Positions 7,096-9,198 of a DNA stretch of 9,198 nucleotides are shown one piece after another. This stretch comes from Planctomycetota bacterium (GTDB taxonomy: Bacteria; Planctomycetota; Phycisphaerae; UBA1845), in the NCBI GenBank assembly GCA_024278775.1, contig JAJRSP010000139.1, positions 1 to 9,198 on the forward strand, in the 5' to 3' direction. The notes beneath the pieces are model-generated. The model was not told the DNA's origin. It made no database searches and saw nothing but the letters and a program-made list of their open reading frames with translations. How positions within the stretch are numbered: position 1 is the first letter of the stretch; each line of letters starts with the position of its first letter. The translations under genes were made by a program, and so were the position numbers.

Positions 7096-7316
7096 GGGAA
7101 GATGTTAGCTCGAAGTTTCGATCCATGCCAACGGGGAGGCGCAGGCACCCGGACTACAAATCGGCGGGAGGAGCCACGATTATCTCCGCACAGCGAAGGG
7201 GGACCACCCCTTTGGTTCGCGCTGTACTCCTATTGACCGGACGAGATGAACGGGGCTTGCGGCCTGCGATAGCGTGTCCTACGAACTGCTGACCAGATCA
7301 ACTTTCAGCGCAACAC
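7096..7316. other. Intergenic region between protease and sulfatase-TPR genes
   Basis: There is no gene here. It holds the promoter described at 7102-7131 and a hairpin: AAGGGG (7196-7201), loop GACCA, CCCCTT (7207-7212). The hairpin lies about 105 bases beyond the protease stop on the minus strand. No T-run follows the stem on that strand, so it is at best a weak or factor-dependent terminator. Confidence 0.4.
7102..7131 (-). promoter_or_regulatory. Putative promoter for a leaderless sulfatase-TPR transcript
   Basis: On the minus strand TTGGCA (7131-7126, 5/6 match to -35) and TAACAT (7107-7102, 4/6 match to -10) are 18 bases apart. The usual start point, seven bases past the -10 box, is the A of the ATG at 7095. 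The bases before this ATG (CTTCCC) contain no Shine-Dalgarno, which agrees with a leaderless message. Confidence 0.45.
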
Positions 7317-8879
7317 TCACGGTCCAATGGTCACGCCGCCACCTCTCGCATTGAGAACCGCCGGCCGATTGACCACGATACTTTCGGGGTAGCTCCCTGT
7401 CGATATGTAAACCATACCACCCGGAATCACAATCTGAACCGCCTCCAGCACCGTATTAAACGGGAACAAAACCGTTCCGTTTTCGATTCCACTACTGTTC
7501 GCCCCATCCACATAGACGGGATTCAACCCATAACGGAGACAAGAAGGATCGACGGATTGTCGGATTCTGGTGATCACCCTCTCGTGCAACCGGATATCCA
7601 TGTTGGCCAAACCGCCGGGGCAACTCTTACAATAGCTCATAATCGTGCCCTGCTGGCAGGCGTAAATCCCGTTCCAGCAGTCATCGAAAGACTGCCCGCA
7701 ATTGTCGATCGGGGGAACGTAACAGTGGGTGTGCGGCGAGCCGAACTGATGTCCCATCTCGTGCGATACCACGTGAACGTCCCACTGGTCCAGGCTGCCG
7801 TTCTCCAGCGGTCGCGGAAAAACACCTACGATACCGGAAGAGACACCGTAGCCCCACGTGCTGTTACAGAGTACATCCAATTCCGCAAGACCGCCGCCGG
7901 CATTCTTCGGGGTCAGGAAGTGGGCAATGTCACGATCGACGGAACCCATATTGGCACGCCAGTACACTTCGAACTCCTGCAGTAGCGTCCCCACGGTCGA
8001 GCCGGTGTATGGATCGTTGACGGTGGACCAGATGCGGAGATACGGAATGTAGAACTGAACTTGCACGTCCCGTTCGTAGACACTGCTGATCGCACCCAAC
8101 AGTTCAATCGTATAGACGGCCGCTTCGTTCAAATTGTCGAAAGACTGCCCGTACTCATAGTCGCATTCGAGAGCGACAAAGGCCACGCGGGACGAATAGC
8201 CGCCGAGAGTCGCCACCGCAGACGGCGCAACGGGCGGCGACGGCTCACGTGCCGTGCGGGTCTGACATTCAAACGCGCCCGGCGGATCATCGGCCCCAAC
8301 GGCGAATCGCTCATAGATGACGTGTTCAAGAATCGCGCCGTCGGCCCCCCGCTTCCGCCCGGGTGCGATAATGTACTCCCGTCCGGGAAGTCGAATGAAA
8401 CCGTTGGTTTGAAGTGAAGAGACCCCGAGATAAACCTCCGAATCAGGCTCGTTCACGACGCGTCCGCGAAACAGCGCGACCTCCGGATGCGGCATCACCC
8501 GGTCACCCTGATCAGTGCCCATGACGATCTGCGTCTCCGGAGAGGTCACCTGGAACCGTTCCAATTCCAGATCCACCCGCTTGCCCCGCTCCAACGGAAA
8601 CCCCTTCACCCGCACCCGTGCATGACCCTGCAACGCCTCATACGCACGCGGACCGACTTGCAAGGCAGCCCCAGCTTTTCGTTGACGATCCGGAAGGAGT
8701 TGAAACGGCGTATCCATCGTCACGACGGATGCCATCGGATCCGGTATCGGCTCCGCAACCCCATCGCCGCACGCCGACAGGACGACAGCAATCAGCCACA
8801 GCCTGACCACCATAGGGCTACGACGATGCACGCGCAGAACCGGAGGAGCGACAGGCTGACACCAATGATTGATCTTCAT
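7317..8879 (-). CDS. Exported metzincin zinc metalloprotease, reprolysin (M12B)-like
   Basis: A 520-residue secreted protease. The chosen ATG follows GGAGG by 7 bases; a GTG two codons earlier is only 1 base from it. The hydrophobic export segment (VVRLWLIAVVLSAC) ends in LSAC at Cys37, so it may be a lipoprotein, although the segment before it is long. Residues about 50-175 resemble the propeptide of reprolysin-type proteases (VALFRGRVVNEPDSEVYLGV). The catalytic domain (about 230-447) holds the zinc site HEMGHQFGSPH (His373, Glu374, His377, His383) and the Met-turn GTIMSYC (Met414). These are surrounded by several Cys likely to form disulfides. The last 65 residues begin VYVDGANSSGIENGTV and read as one turn of a beta-helix-like module. 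The protein ends GGGVTIGP, which looks like a natural end. The gene follows the remnant at 8903 after 23 bases and could have been its operon partner. Confidence 0.85.
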   Translation of the reverse strand: MKINHWCQPVAPPVLRVHRRSPMVVRLWLIAVVLSACGDGVAEPIPDPMASVVTMDTPFQLLPDRQRKAGAALQVGPRAYEALQGHARVRVKGFPLERGKRVDLELERFQVTSPETQIVMGTDQGDRVMPHPEVALFRGRVVNEPDSEVYLGVSSLQTNGFIRLPGREYIIAPGRKRGADGAILEHVIYERFAVGADDPPGAFECQTRTAREPSPPVAPSAVATLGGYSSRVAFVALECDYEYGQSFDNLNEAAVYTIELLGAISSVYERDVQVQFYIPYLRIWSTVNDPYTGSTVGTLLQEFEVYWRANMGSVDRDIAHFLTPKNAGGGLAELDVLCNSTWGYGVSSGIVGVFPRPLENGSLDQWDVHVVSHEMGHQFGSPHTHCYVPPIDNCGQSFDDCWNGIYACQQGTIMSYCKSCPGGLANMDIRLHERVITRIRQSVDPSCLRYGLNPVYVDGANSSGIENGTVLFPFNTVLEAVQIVIPGGMVYISTGSYPESIVVNRPAVLNARGGGVTIGP

Positions 8880-8886
8880 GAGCACG

Positions 8887-8891
8887 CCTCC
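8887..8891 (-). promoter_or_regulatory. Ribosome binding site that decides the protease start
   Basis: GGAGG on the minus strand lies 7 bases before the ATG at 8879-8877 and only 1 base before the in-frame GTG at 8885. The ATG is therefore preferred. Confidence 0.7.
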
Positions 8892-8902
8892 GCAGCGAGC
8901 AC

Positions 8903-9184
8903 CTATTGCAGGCTCACCAACACGAGCACCAATCCAGAACCCTCAGAAAGCGAAGTCATGGCTTTGCCGATGATCGCACCAGACGCGCGATCTCGGTCGT
9001 TCACTTTCATCGCGTAACCGGGACGGGGCGACGTGGCGAGCTGATCCCCGGGTCGAATCGCACCATGCGACGCATCACAAAGAGAATACACCCGCCCGGG
9101 TAATCGACCACGCCCAAAGGGCGTGGCTTTAGGAAGGCCCGCCCGAGCGGGCCGAGCGCGTCGTGAAGCCCCCGTTGGGGGCGA
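8903..9184 (-). pseudogene. 3' remnant of a gene for a tail-fibre-like or repeat surface protein
   Basis: The minus-strand frame is open from 9184 to the TAG at 8905-8903 (93 residues), with an in-frame TGA at 9187-9185. The last 64 or so residues, from GRVYSLCDASHGAIRPGDQL through GYAMKVNDRD and GAIIGKAM to GLVLVLVSLQ, match a pattern I know only as the C-terminus of much longer secreted or tail-fibre-like proteins: GDLLTTS, PGHAMK, GAVIGKAL, then VLVSLQ at the end. Before GRV the translation turns arginine-, alanine- and proline-rich and runs through hairpin DNA, so the native 5' part appears lost or interrupted near 9097-9107. A short independent protein starting at the GTG (9091) is possible, but that GTG sits in the middle of the domain. 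Confidence 0.6.
9108..9182. repeat. Cluster of three perfect short hairpins, possible end of an IS200/IS605-like or REP-like element
   Basis: Stem 1 is CCACGCCC (9108-9115) and GGGCGTGG (9119-9126) with loop AAA. Stem 2 is GGCCCGC (9136-9142) and GCGGGCC (9147-9153) with a 4-base loop. Stem 3 is GCCCCC (9168-9173) and GGGGGC (9177-9182) with loop GTT. GAAGCC occurs at 9165-9170 and again at 9193-9198, so the pattern may continue past the window. None has a T-tail. Single-stranded hairpin ends of this kind are typical of IS200/IS605 elements, the guide RNAs at the 3' end of tnpB, and REP sequences. No transposase is in view, so the identity is open. Confidence 0.5.
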
Positions 9185-9198
9185 TCATGTGGGAAGCC

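Noticed and set aside
9108..9131. Hairpin CCACGCCC/GGGCGTGG as a Rho-independent terminator
   Set aside because: It is followed by CTTTAGG on the plus strand and TCGATTACC on the minus strand, with no T-run, and it sits in a group of similar hairpins.

Overview
The window looks like a chromosomal segment of a Planctomycetota bacterium, most likely of the Phycisphaerae type. This is inferred from gene style, not from a marker gene. It has about 58% G+C by eye, and nearly every product is exported. The protein types are ones I associate with that phylum: a right-handed beta-helix protein beginning 'AQISPPSDPV' after its signal peptide, a WGExxGW-repeat protein ending in a dockerin-like domain, a glycosidase ending in a tryptophan-glycine/transmembrane/arginine tail, and a sulfatase-like protein fused to TPR repeats. 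No rRNA, tRNA, CRISPR array or intact transposase gene was seen.

Layout. Bases 1-629 hold no convincing gene, only some inverted repeats. Bases 630-2312 (minus) encode an exported clan GH-A glycoside hydrolase related to alpha-L-arabinofuranosidases. A divergent intergenic region (2313-2651) separates it from a plus-strand two-gene operon. The first gene is the beta-helix protein (2652-3791), with a six-rung cysteine ladder. The second is the WGExxGW/dockerin-like protein (3801-4463), whose ribosome binding site overlaps the stop codon of the first. Converging on it is a large minus-strand gene (4489-7095) for a lipoprotein-like sulfatase/phosphatase-superfamily enzyme fused to about eleven TPR units. 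The next gene (minus, 7317-8879) encodes an exported metzincin zinc protease. Just upstream of it (8903-9184, minus) lies the 3' end of another gene whose 5' part is missing. Its reading frame runs into a cluster of three perfect hairpins (9108-9182) at the right edge.

How the genes may work together. The genes encode the outer-surface or secreted toolkit of the cell: polysaccharide cleavage (glycosidase), putative carbohydrate binding or adhesion (beta-helix and WGExxGW/dockerin proteins), ester hydrolysis or group transfer (TPR sulfatase-like enzyme) and extracellular proteolysis. The glycosidase and the beta-helix operon share one divergent control region. It carries four copies of ACGGCA/TGCCGT, three of them spaced by whole helical turns, around a TATAAT box, so co-regulation is plausible. 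The most unusual items are: (i) the sulfatase-like enzyme, which has Thr and His where sulfatases have Cys/Ser and Arg; (ii) its apparent leaderless promoter; (iii) the phased repeats of the divergent region; and (iv) the broken gene next to the hairpin cluster, which may mark the end of an IS200/IS605-like element extending off the window.
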